A DNA stretch of 19,781 nucleotides from assembly GCA_964384255.1 (NCBI GenBank), contig CAYLKH010000042.1, positions 1 to 19,781 on the forward strand, read 5' to 3'. The notes beneath the pieces are model-generated. The model saw only the letters and a program-made list of their open reading frames with translations. It did not search any database and was not told the DNA's origin. Made by a program: the position numbers and the translations under genes. Below, piece by piece: positions 7,148 through 14,063 of this stretch. Source of the DNA: SIG469 sp964384255. Its GTDB lineage: Bacteria > Bacillota > Clostridia > Oscillospirales > Oscillospiraceae. Position 1 is the stretch's first letter. Each line of letters opens with the position of its first letter.

Positions 7148-9607
7148 ATGAAAGGACTCAAAAGGCTCCTGTGTCTGGTTTTGGCAGTTGCCATGCTTAT
7201 GGCCGTCTGCGCCACCGGCGCTTTTGGGGCCGCGCCCGATTTCAGGGACTATTCGGCGGTGGAAAACAAAGCTGCCGTAACCACTCTGGTGGATCTGGGC
7301 ATAATCAACGGCATCCAGCAGGCCGACGGCTCGTACAAATTTGACCCCGATGCCGAGATCACCCGGGAGCAAATGGCAAAAATGATCGCCGTTGCCGTCA
7401 CCCTGGCCACCGGTGAAAAAATCACCGGCACCAAAGGCCGATTCAACGACGTTGACGACCGCTGGTCGAAAGACTATGTCAATTTCTGCGCCGACAAGGG
7501 TATAATCAACGGTCTGGGCGACGGCAGCTTCGGCTACGACGGCTCTGTGACCGTGGCTCAAACCGCCAAGCTGCTGCTGGCCGCTATGGGTACTACCGGC
7601 CTTACGGGCGATGCATGGCTGGAAAACACCATCAACGCCGCCAACAGGATAAAGCTGATGGACGGCATCACCACCGGCCCCAACGACCCCATCTCCCGGG
7701 ACGAGGCAGCCCTGATGATCTACACCGCCCTCATGCTTTCCGACGGCAGCGCAAGCCTGCCTGAGGTCAACTATATCCCCGGGGGCGAAACGGTCGAATA
7801 TGATTCCCTGACCATAGGCGAAAACACCTGTTTTGCCACCGCCTCAGGCTACACCCTGACCATGATAGTCGACGGAGTTCACAAGGACATCGCTCCCGGC
7901 AAATACGACGGTAAGGTCTTTATCTGCTCCACCGAAAACGTCACCGCGATCTACGAAAGCCACGGCTCAAAGAACGAGCAGACCATGGCGGTCGCTCTTT
8001 ACGTTGACGAGACTGGCGTTGTTGCTGAAAAATCCGTCCTCAAGGCTCTGAACAACGTGGCCTACAACAGCGAGGGCGCTACCGGCGGCTCCGTCACCTC
8101 CGAAGGCCAGCGCTTCGGCGCTGTCCGTGTCGGCGGCGACGGCGAATACACCGTGTCCAATATGGAAGTCAGCCTGACCGGCATCGGCGGCAACGACTTT
8201 ACCGGCATCGGCTCTGCCTTTGCCGCAGCCGACAACGGCAAGCTGACTCTGAACAATGTGACCGTCAACACCAACGGCATTCTGCGTACCGCCGCCTTTG
8301 TAGGCAACAACGGTACTCTGACCGTTAACAACAGCTATTTTTACTGCAACGACGGGGGCTATACCTCCGCCACCGCCCCCACCGTTTCCGGAGCCGGCAT
8401 GACCAGTCCTCCCAAGGCTCTGGGCGTATTGGGCTATTGCCGCGCCACCTGTATGGTGGATTCCGGCACCTCGTATTATAACAACAGCACCATCATCTCC
8501 GAAATGTGGGGCGCTCTGGCTACCGACGATGTGGACAGCGGCAAAATGTATGTTGACGGCTGCACCATCGAGACTAAAACCAACGGCTACGGAGCATATT
8601 CCATCGGCCCCTGCGAAGAATATTTCAAAAACAGCGTGTTCAATGTGGCCGATATGGGCATCATCTGCGCCGCCGAGGGCCACTGCGAGCTTGACAACAC
8701 CGTTATCAACTCCGAAAGATACGGTATCGTTACTCATCAGCCCTTTGGCCTCATTTCCAGGATATATCTGAAAAACGGGTCTGTCATCAATGCCGAATAC
8801 TGCGGCATCCAGATCAAGAGCCGTGGCTCCGACGTCCGGATCGAGGATTCTGAGATAAACGTTGAAAACGGCCCCATGATCCAGGCTCAGTATAACGACG
8901 ATACCGGAGCGGGAACCATTTACGACGCTTTTGAAGTCACGGTAGATATCAAGTCCAGCGACCTGACCGGCGACATCGTCCAGTCCCAGCCCGGCGGCAC
9001 CAAGGGCGACGCCGTTATGGAGATCAGTATGGACAGCTCCACCATCACCGGCGCTGTTACCACCGCTATCCAGACCAACCAGGTGACCGACGGCAAGTTT
9101 GACGAAAACAACAACTATCTGGTCGGCCGCTGCACCAACGCCTTTGCCGCCCTGGAAGGCAGCCAGCTCAGGCTGACCATGGTCAACAGCTCTGTCTGGA
9201 CCGTGACCGAAGCCAGCTACCTGACCTATCTGAACGTTGGCACCGACTGCAAGGTCAACGGCAAGATATATGTTGACTATCAGCTGGTTGAAGGTCCCGG
9301 CGAATACGAAGGCAACATAATCGTTATGCCCGCATCCGAAGAAGAGGCTCCTGCTGCTCCCGAAGCTACCGACTATGAATGGGCCGATTATCAGCAGTTC
9401 CTTTGCCAGATCGCCCGGGAGCTTGCCCCCGAAGAGGGCGACTCCCTTGAACACGAAGAAGCCATCATGCAGTGCGAAACCATGGAACAGCTTTATGAGG
9501 TTTCGACCATGGGCTTTATGTTCCAGGTCCTTAAGGTCCCGTCCTTCACCGAATGGGTAGAGATGGGCGCTATATCCGGCGCTGACTGGGTGGCCGCCAA
9601 CGCATAG
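7148..9607 (+). CDS. SLH-domain surface protein with beta-helix-like repeats
   Basis: The 819-residue protein carries a secretion signal (about 1-28, LLCLVLAVAMLMAVCATGAFG with probable cleavage at AFG-AA). Three S-layer homology domains follow (about 31-85, 99-148, 155-198), including ITREQMAKM and ISRDEAALM. SLH domains anchor proteins to pyruvylated cell-wall polymers, so it should sit on the cell surface. Residues from about 215 to 728 are rich in Asn, Thr, Gly and Val, with strand-turn spacing such as LTLNNVTVNTNG and LTVNNSYFYCNDGG, which suggests a right-handed parallel beta-helix. An EEEAPAAPEA linker (731-740) leads to an acidic helical tail of about 80 residues. The start has GAGGAGG nearby, and the gene has its own promoter and terminator. 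Substrate or ligand is unknown; no glycosidase or lyase active site was recognised. Confidence 0.88.
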   Translation: MKGLKRLLCLVLAVAMLMAVCATGAFGAAPDFRDYSAVENKAAVTTLVDLGIINGIQQADGSYKFDPDAEITREQMAKMIAVAVTLATGEKITGTKGRFNDVDDRWSKDYVNFCADKGIINGLGDGSFGYDGSVTVAQTAKLLLAAMGTTGLTGDAWLENTINAANRIKLMDGITTGPNDPISRDEAALMIYTALMLSDGSASLPEVNYIPGGETVEYDSLTIGENTCFATASGYTLTMIVDGVHKDIAPGKYDGKVFICSTENVTAIYESHGSKNEQTMAVALYVDETGVVAEKSVLKALNNVAYNSEGATGGSVTSEGQRFGAVRVGGDGEYTVSNMEVSLTGIGGNDFTGIGSAFAAADNGKLTLNNVTVNTNGILRTAAFVGNNGTLTVNNSYFYCNDGGYTSATAPTVSGAGMTSPPKALGVLGYCRATCMVDSGTSYYNNSTIISEMWGALATDDVDSGKMYVDGCTIETKTNGYGAYSIGPCEEYFKNSVFNVADMGIICAAEGHCELDNTVINSERYGIVTHQPFGLISRIYLKNGSVINAEYCGIQIKSRGSDVRIEDSEINVENGPMIQAQYNDDTGAGTIYDAFEVTVDIKSSDLTGDIVQSQPGGTKGDAVMEISMDSSTITGAVTTAIQTNQVTDGKFDENNNYLVGRCTNAFAALEGSQLRLTMVNSSVWTVTEASYLTYLNVGTDCKVNGKIYVDYQLVEGPGEYEGNIIVMPASEEEAPAAPEATDYEWADYQQFLCQIARELAPEEGDSLEHEEAIMQCETMEQLYEVSTMGFMFQVLKVPSFTEWVEMGAISGADWVAANA

Positions 9608-9630
9608 CGGCCCGATTGCGCTGACCTTTT

Positions 9631-9660
9631 CCCCCGGGCTATGCCCGGGGGAATTATTTT
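9631..9660 (+). terminator. Terminator of SLH gene
   Basis: CCCCCGGGC (9631-9639), loop TAT, GCCCGGGGG (9643-9651), then AATTATTTT. It is a perfect 9-bp GC stem 24 bp after the SLH-gene stop. The T tract is imperfect, but the position is right. Confidence 0.82.
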
Positions 9661-9681
9661 GGCCTGGGCCAAAATTTACTC

Positions 9682-9710
9682 TTGACAAATGGGGAATTAT
9701 GCGATAATAT
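9682..9710 (+). promoter_or_regulatory. tRNA-Val promoter
   Basis: Consensus TTGACA (9682-9687) and TAATAT (9705-9710) are separated by 17 bp and end 13 bp before the mature tRNA, as expected for a separately transcribed tRNA gene. Confidence 0.75.
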
Positions 9711-9723
9711 AATCAGGCAATAT

Positions 9724-9799
9724 GGACGGTTAGCTCAGCTGGTAGAGCTTCCGCTTGACGTGCGGAAGGTCGGGGATTCGAGTTCCTCACCGTCCACCA
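9724..9799 (+). tRNA. tRNA-Val (anticodon GAC)
   Basis: A 76-nt cloverleaf. The acceptor GGACGGT (9724-9730) pairs with ACCGTCC (9789-9795), the D stem is GCTC/GAGC, and the anticodon stem is TCCGC/GCGGA around TTGACGT with anticodon GAC (9757-9759). The variable loop has 5 nt and CCA is encoded (9797-9799). It decodes GUC and GUU. The T arm is GGGGA-TTCGAGT-TCCTC, so the usually invariant G53-C61 pair is A-T and there is a G-T wobble at 50-64. The gene is single, with its own promoter and terminator. Confidence 0.95.
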
Positions 9800-9803
9800 T
9801 ACG

Positions 9804-9843
9804 AACCAGGACCCTGTCTTTTGGATAAGGGTCCTGGTTTTTT
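9804..9843 (+). terminator. Terminator of tRNA-Val
   Basis: AACCAGGACCCT (9804-9815) pairs perfectly with AGGGTCCTGGTT (9828-9839), followed by TTTT. It starts 4 bp after the encoded CCA. Confidence 0.92.
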
Positions 9844-9923
9844 CTATTGTTAGTTAAGGTTTATGGTCATTTCTGTCTATACGTTGGCGAATATGATATC
9901 CCGCCCCGCCCGGGAAAGCAGAG

Positions 9924-9964
9924 CTTCGCAATTTTCTTGCCCCTCAGGTAACCGATAGTCAAAC
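9924..9964. repeat. Possible degenerate remnant of the palindromic element
   Basis: The interval 9844-10017 holds no gene. Within it CTTCGCAATT (9924-9933) matches the third element copy (11993-12002), and AGGTAACCGAT (9947-9957) matches the left arm of copies 1 and 2 (1522-1532, 5016-5026). The two matches lie close together, which suggests a decayed or recombined copy, but each is short. Confidence 0.3.
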
Positions 9965-10017
9965 CACAGGTCACTGAGGGCGCATCCCATAAGCCGTTGC
10001 CAAATCAGCTATTACAA

Positions 10018-10057
10018 AAAAATCACAGGCCGTCGGGTTTGACAGCCTGTGATTTTT
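10018..10057 (-). terminator. Terminator of the truB-ribF operon
   Basis: AAAAATCACAGGC (10018-10030) pairs perfectly with GCCTGTGATTTTT (10045-10057) around a 14-nt loop. It lies 14 bp beyond the ribF stop on the minus strand. A and T tracts on both sides make it usable in either direction. Confidence 0.9.
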
Positions 10058-10071
10058 AAATATGCAGGGAT

Positions 10072-10959
10072 TTATCCAAGCAGCTCCCGGGTCTGGTCAA
10101 CGTTCTGGGCGATGGCGGCTTTAAGCTCGTCGGTGGAAGCAAACTTCTTTTCCGGGCGAAGGAATTTAAAAAAGTCCAGCCTCAGAGATTTGCCATAAAT
10201 ATCGCCTGAAAAATCCAGAATATATGGCTCTACGGTCACCAGCTCAGAATCGTCCACGGTGGGGCGAACGCCGATATTGGTCACCGCGCTGTAAGCCCGA
10301 CCGTCGACATATGCCCGGCAGGCATAAACTCCGCGAGCCGGCTGGAGAGTCCCGTTTTCCATAAGGATATTGGCCGTGGGTATGCCCAGGGTCCGGCCCA
10401 GCTTCCGGCCATCCACCACGGTCCCGCTGATGCGGTGAGGGTGACCCAGAAAGCGGGCGGCCTGCTCCATTTCCCCCGCCTCAATAAGGGTCCGGACATG
10501 GGTAGAGCTTACGGTGACCCCGTCCAGCTCCACCTTGGGGATAATATCGCAGCCCATGCCGTGGGTTTTGCAATAGTTTTCCAGCTGTTGGGCATCTCCC
10601 AGCCCCTTATATCCAAAACGGTGGTCGTGGCCGCAAACCAGATGGACCGCGCCATAGCGTCCCACCAGATACTGGCAGATAAAATCCTGCCAGGGCAGCT
10701 TCATCACCGCCTGGTCAAAATGGGTAAAGATGACCTCGTCTACGGAATACAGCTCCTTCATCAGGGCTTCGCGGTCAGCCATATTGTTGATAAGGGGCAT
10801 GTCCCGGCCGGAGATGACCGTTGACGGATGAACGTCAAAGGTTTCGGCGGCGGCAACAGCCCCCAGCTCACCGGCCCGTCTGACCGCCATGTTCAAAAGC
10901 GCTCCGTGTCCTATATGGACACCGTCGAAAAAGCCCAGCGCTATTACTCGTTTAGTCAT
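10072..10959 (-). CDS. ribF: Bifunctional riboflavin kinase / FAD synthetase
   Basis: RibF phosphorylates riboflavin to FMN and adenylylates FMN to FAD. The 295-residue protein has the N-terminal nucleotidyltransferase domain, with GFFDGVHIGH (9-18), CGHDHRFG (109-116) and SSTHVR (151-156), and the C-terminal riboflavin kinase domain with GRTLGIPTAN (188-197). Length is typical. The start codon lies 4 bp after the truB TGA, with GAGG of the ribosome binding site inside the end of truB, so translation is probably coupled. It is the last gene before the terminator at 10018-10057. truB-ribF is a standard pair, usually downstream of rbfA/nrnA. Confidence 0.96.
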   Translation of the reverse strand: MTKRVIALGFFDGVHIGHGALLNMAVRRAGELGAVAAAETFDVHPSTVISGRDMPLINNMADREALMKELYSVDEVIFTHFDQAVMKLPWQDFICQYLVGRYGAVHLVCGHDHRFGYKGLGDAQQLENYCKTHGMGCDIIPKVELDGVTVSSTHVRTLIEAGEMEQAARFLGHPHRISGTVVDGRKLGRTLGIPTANILMENGTLQPARGVYACRAYVDGRAYSAVTNIGVRPTVDDSELVTVEPYILDFSGDIYGKSLRLDFFKFLRPEKKFASTDELKAAIAQNVDQTRELLG

Positions 10960-10963
10960 ATGG

Positions 10964-11833
10964 TCAAACCTCGAAAAACGATTTTATTGTGTACATTTTC
11001 CCTTTTTCGGCGCGTCCGGCCATAAGGAAAGTCCCGTCAGACGAATAGACCCGGTAAAGGCCATCGTCTGCATCGGTAGAAAAAGCGTTGCCATTGCGGC
11101 ATTTTTTCTCCCCTGCGCTGTCCACAGTCAGGCGGGGATAGTCAAAAAGGGAGTCCACCGGCCGCAGCAGGCTTTCGGCGGTACCGTTTTCGCTATGGGC
11201 CAATATCTGGTCCATGGTCACGGCATCGTCAAGGGTGTATTCCCCGGCCCGGGTACGGACAAGGCTGCTCATGCAGCCGCCGCAGCCCAGAGCATCGCCG
11301 ATATCGGCGCAGATAGTGCGGACGTATACCCCCTTGGAGCATTCGATATCAAGGGCATATTCGTTTCCACTGCCGGAAATCAGGTCCAGCGCAAATATCT
11401 CCACCTGCCGGGGCTTGCGCTCGACGGTCTGGCCCTTGCGGGCAAGCTGGTACAGCTTTTTGCCGTCGACCTTGACAGCGGAATACATAGGCGGGATCTG
11501 GGTTATCCGGCCCCGGAACCGGGGCAAAACCGCCTCGACCTGCACGGCAGTCATGTTGGCAGGCTTACGCTCCAGCTCCTGACCGGTAATGTCCTGAGTG
11601 TCGGTGGTCAGCCCCAGCAGCAGTCCAGCTCTGTAAGCCTTGGTGGCAGATTCCATAAACTCCACCGCCCGGGTCGCCCGGCCTACAAACACCGGCAAAA
11701 CTCCCGTCGCCATGGGGTCGAGGGTACCGGCGTGTCCAATGCGGCGCTCGCGGTATACGCCCCGAAGCTTTGCCACTACGTCGTGGGATGTCCAGCCCTC
11801 GGGCTTGTTAACTATCACTATTCCGTTGGGCAT
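10964..11833 (-). CDS. truB: tRNA pseudouridine(55) synthase
   Basis: TruB converts U55 in the T loop of tRNAs to pseudouridine. The 289-residue protein opens with the family strand GIVIVNKPEGWTSHDVV (4-20) and has the catalytic motif GHAGTLDPMATGVL (33-46), with Asp39 as the expected nucleophile. The KKLYQLAR and GVYVRTI segments of the conserved core are also present. A strong AGGAGGT precedes the ATG. Immediately upstream is the third element copy, and beyond it typA on the same strand. The usual place of truB is right behind rbfA/nrnA; here it is about 8.7 kb away from nrnA and inverted. Confidence 0.96.
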   Translation of the reverse strand: MPNGIVIVNKPEGWTSHDVVAKLRGVYRERRIGHAGTLDPMATGVLPVFVGRATRAVEFMESATKAYRAGLLLGLTTDTQDITGQELERKPANMTAVQVEAVLPRFRGRITQIPPMYSAVKVDGKKLYQLARKGQTVERKPRQVEIFALDLISGSGNEYALDIECSKGVYVRTICADIGDALGCGGCMSSLVRTRAGEYTLDDAVTMDQILAHSENGTAESLLRPVDSLFDYPRLTVDSAGEKKCRNGNAFSTDADDGLYRVYSSDGTFLMAGRAEKGKMYTIKSFFEV

Positions 11834-11850
11834 GGGTACCTCCTGTTTTG

Positions 11851-12053
11851 TTAGGGGTTAGGATCCAGGATTTAGGATCTAAGGACGGTATGGGACCATC
11901 AATGCGTTTTTCGGTACTGCTCTAATTCGCAAGGGGTGAGATTGCCACGGGCTTCGCCCTCGCAATGACAATTCTGCCCAACTGCTCAAAAACTTCGCAA
12001 TTGTTTCCCTCTGCGTTCCCTAATCCCTAACCCCTAAATCCTAACCCCTGAAT
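11851..12053. repeat. Intergenic element, copy 3 (same ends, different core)
   Basis: The gap between typA and truB is filled by an element with the same ends as copies 1 and 2: TTAGGGGTTAGGAT (11851-11864) on the left and CCTAATCCCTAACCCC (12019-12034) plus CCTAACCCC on the right. The right subterminal TTTCCCTCTGCGTTCCC resembles CTTCCCTCTTACGTCCC of copy 2. The 158-bp palindrome is missing. The core instead carries a hairpin-forming stretch (11938-11970), TTGC-CAC-GGGC-TTC-GCCC-TC-GCAA followed by TGACA. This resembles a short palindromic repeat widely scattered in bacterial genomes. The ends nearly touch the typA stop codon and the truB ribosome binding site. Confidence 0.75.
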
Positions 12054-12055
12054 TA

Positions 12056-13867
12056 TTACTTATTCTTGCTGGCTTCGCGCATACGGGCAGCATGGTCCAG
12101 CAGGCGTTTTCTTATCCTCAGGCTGCTGGGAGTGACTTCCAGCAGCTCGTCGTCAGCGATGAATTCAAGGCACTGCTCAAGGCTCAGGTTTCTGGGGGTG
12201 GTAAGGCGCAGAGCGTCGTCGCTTCCGGCGGCGCGCATATTTGTCAGCTGCTTTTTCTTGCATACGTTGACGCTCATGTCGTCGTTCTTGGCGTTCTGGC
12301 CGACTACCATACCGGCATAAACCGGAGTGCCGGGACCGATAAACAGCACGCCCCGCTCCTGAGCATTAAACAGGCCATAGGTAGTTGCGTCGCCGTTTTC
12401 AAAGGCGATAAGGGAGCCTCCGCTGCGGCGGGAAATGTCGCCCCGGATGGGAGCATAGCTGTCGAACACCGAAGACATTATTCCCTCGCCCTTGGTATCG
12501 GTCAAAAATTCGTTGCGATAGCCGAACAGGCCCCGGGACGGCACAAGGAATTCGATACGGGTGCGGTTGCCCATGGGAGTCATGGAAAGCAGATCGCCCT
12601 TGCGGGAACCCAGCTTTTCGATAACGGCGCCCACGCAGCCGTCAGGCACATCGGCCACCATCCGTTCCAGCGGCTCGCAGACCTTGCCGTCGATCTCTTT
12701 GGTAAGCACACGGGGAGTAGATACCTGGAACTCATAGCCTTCGCGGCGCATGGTTTCGATAAGTATCGAAAGGTGCAGCTCGCCGCGACCGGCCACGTTA
12801 AATGCGTCGGTACCCATTTCGGTGACACGGAGGGAAACGTCCTTCATAAGCTCGCGGGTCAGCCGGTCCCGGAGGTTTCGGGAGGTGACATATTTGCCTT
12901 CCCGCCCGGCAAAGGGGCTATCATTGACCGAGAAGGTCATTTCGATAGTGGGGTCGGATATTTTGACAAAGGGCAGCGGCTCCACCGCGTTGATATCGCA
13001 CACGGTTTCGCCGATAGTGATATCGGCTATGCCGGAAATACAGGCGATGTCACCGGCGTTTGCGACCTCAACAGGCACCCTGTTAAGGCCGTCGTAAACA
13101 TAGAGGGCGGCGATCTTGGCCTTTATCTTCTTGTCGCTGTCGTGGTAATCGCAGACGATTATCTCCTGGTTCCGCTTAAGCTGGCCCCGCTCGATACGGC
13201 CAACGCCGATACGGCCGACATATTCGTTATAGTCGATGGACGACACCAGCATCTGGGACGGGCCGTCAACATTGCAGACAGGTTCGTCGATATAGTCAAC
13301 GATCGTTTTGAACAGCGGCTCAAGGTTTACCCCCTCTGTATGGGGAGAATAGGTAGCGATACCCTGCTTGGCAGAGCAGAACAGGGTGGGCGAATCGAAC
13401 TGGTCCTCAGTGGCGTCAAGGTCCAGCAGCAGCTCAAGAACTTCGTCGCAGACCTCGTCGATACGCTCGTCGGGGCGATCGATCTTGTTGATAACAACGA
13501 TCACCTTGTGGCCCATTTCCAGAGCCTTTTGCAGAACGAAACGGGTCTGGGGCATGGGACCCTCGGCAGCGTCGACCAGCAGCAGAACGCCGTCGACCAT
13601 TTTCAGTATGCGTTCGACTTCGCCGGAAAAATCGGCATGGCCCGGAGTGTCGACGATGTTTATCTTAACGTCGCCATATTGAACAGCAGTGTTTTTGGCA
13701 AGGATGGTAATGCCCCGCTCCCGCTCAAGGTCGTTGGAGTCCATAACTCGCTCGGCGACCACCTGATTCTCCCGAAAGATACCGCTTTGTTTAAGCATCT
13801 CGTCGACCAGGGTAGTTTTTCCGTGGTCAACGTGGGCAATAATGGCTATGTTTCTGAGGCTTGGCAT
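12056..13867 (-). CDS. typA: Translational GTPase TypA/BipA
   Basis: TypA (BipA) is a ribosome-associated GTPase of the EF-G/LepA class that assists 50S assembly, with effects under cold and other stress. The 603 residues are near the usual 605-615. G motifs are AHVDHGKT (11-18), RERGITI (49-55), DTPGH (73-77), NKID (127-130) and SAK in the G5 region. The EF-G-like domains II, III and V follow, then the BipA-specific C-terminal part with VPSRGLFGYRNEFLTDTKGEG-type sequence. The start has AAAGGGAT upstream. The gene is divergent from the cysteine desulfurase; the shared 196-bp region contains two TTTGCGCAAAA sites. A typA promoter was not resolved. Confidence 0.97.
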   Translation of the reverse strand: MPSLRNIAIIAHVDHGKTTLVDEMLKQSGIFRENQVVAERVMDSNDLERERGITILAKNTAVQYGDVKINIVDTPGHADFSGEVERILKMVDGVLLLVDAAEGPMPQTRFVLQKALEMGHKVIVVINKIDRPDERIDEVCDEVLELLLDLDATEDQFDSPTLFCSAKQGIATYSPHTEGVNLEPLFKTIVDYIDEPVCNVDGPSQMLVSSIDYNEYVGRIGVGRIERGQLKRNQEIIVCDYHDSDKKIKAKIAALYVYDGLNRVPVEVANAGDIACISGIADITIGETVCDINAVEPLPFVKISDPTIEMTFSVNDSPFAGREGKYVTSRNLRDRLTRELMKDVSLRVTEMGTDAFNVAGRGELHLSILIETMRREGYEFQVSTPRVLTKEIDGKVCEPLERMVADVPDGCVGAVIEKLGSRKGDLLSMTPMGNRTRIEFLVPSRGLFGYRNEFLTDTKGEGIMSSVFDSYAPIRGDISRRSGGSLIAFENGDATTYGLFNAQERGVLFIGPGTPVYAGMVVGQNAKNDDMSVNVCKKKQLTNMRAAGSDDALRLTTPRNLSLEQCLEFIADDELLEVTPSSLRIRKRLLDHAARMREASKNK

Positions 13868-13902
13868 AAAAACGCATCCCTTTCAGTTGTAAATAACAAA
13901 AC

Positions 13903-13972
13903 TTTTGCGCAAAAGGCGCAACCTATATTTTTACACAAAATCTTTTATAATGCAATATATATTTGCGCAAAA
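13903..13972. promoter_or_regulatory. Paired palindromic sites TTTTGCGCAAAA in the typA / desulfurase divergent region
   Basis: A perfect 12-bp palindrome TTTTGCGCAAAA (13903-13914) and a near-identical ATTTGCGCAAAA (13961-13972) lie 58 bp apart. The second directly abuts the -35 box of the rightward promoter and the first lies in the probable typA leader. Spacing and symmetry fit a dimeric regulator, but no regulator is identified. Confidence 0.4.
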
Positions 13973-13973
13973 C

Positions 13974-14002
13974 TTGACTTTTCTAATCTTAGAACATACA
14001 AT
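13974..14002 (+). promoter_or_regulatory. Promoter of the cysteine desulfurase gene
   Basis: TTGACT (13974-13979) and TACAAT (13997-14002) are separated by exactly 17 bp in an AT-rich region. The leader of about 55 nt carries a small hairpin GAGCCG-GGAACCAA-CGGCTC (14015-14034) before the ribosome binding site GGAG (14053-14056). Confidence 0.72.
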
Positions 14003-14063
14003 ACTATTTTAGTCGAGCCGGGAACCAACGGCTCAAATCATCTGACAAAGTTGGAGCTTTACT

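Noticed and set aside
7967..9688. A 573-codon minus-strand open frame opposite the SLH gene
   Set aside because: It is a shadow of the GC-rich, third-position-C codon use in the SLH gene; its Gly/Val/Asp-rich composition lacks any recognised motif, and it overlaps the SLH terminator hairpin.
10889..11854. A 321-codon plus-strand open frame opposite truB
   Set aside because: truB carries its catalytic motif in the minus frame with a strong ribosome binding site; the plus frame is low-complexity and unrecognisable.
1497..12053. The repeats as a CRISPR array or as tRNA-associated attachment sites
   Set aside because: Copies are kilobases apart with no regular spacers, no cas genes are present, and none of the copies overlaps the tRNA gene.
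13921..13951. TTTACA (13930) with TATAAT (13946) as a plus-strand promoter
   Set aside because: Spacing is only 10 bp; the TTGACT-17-TACAAT pair downstream is much better.
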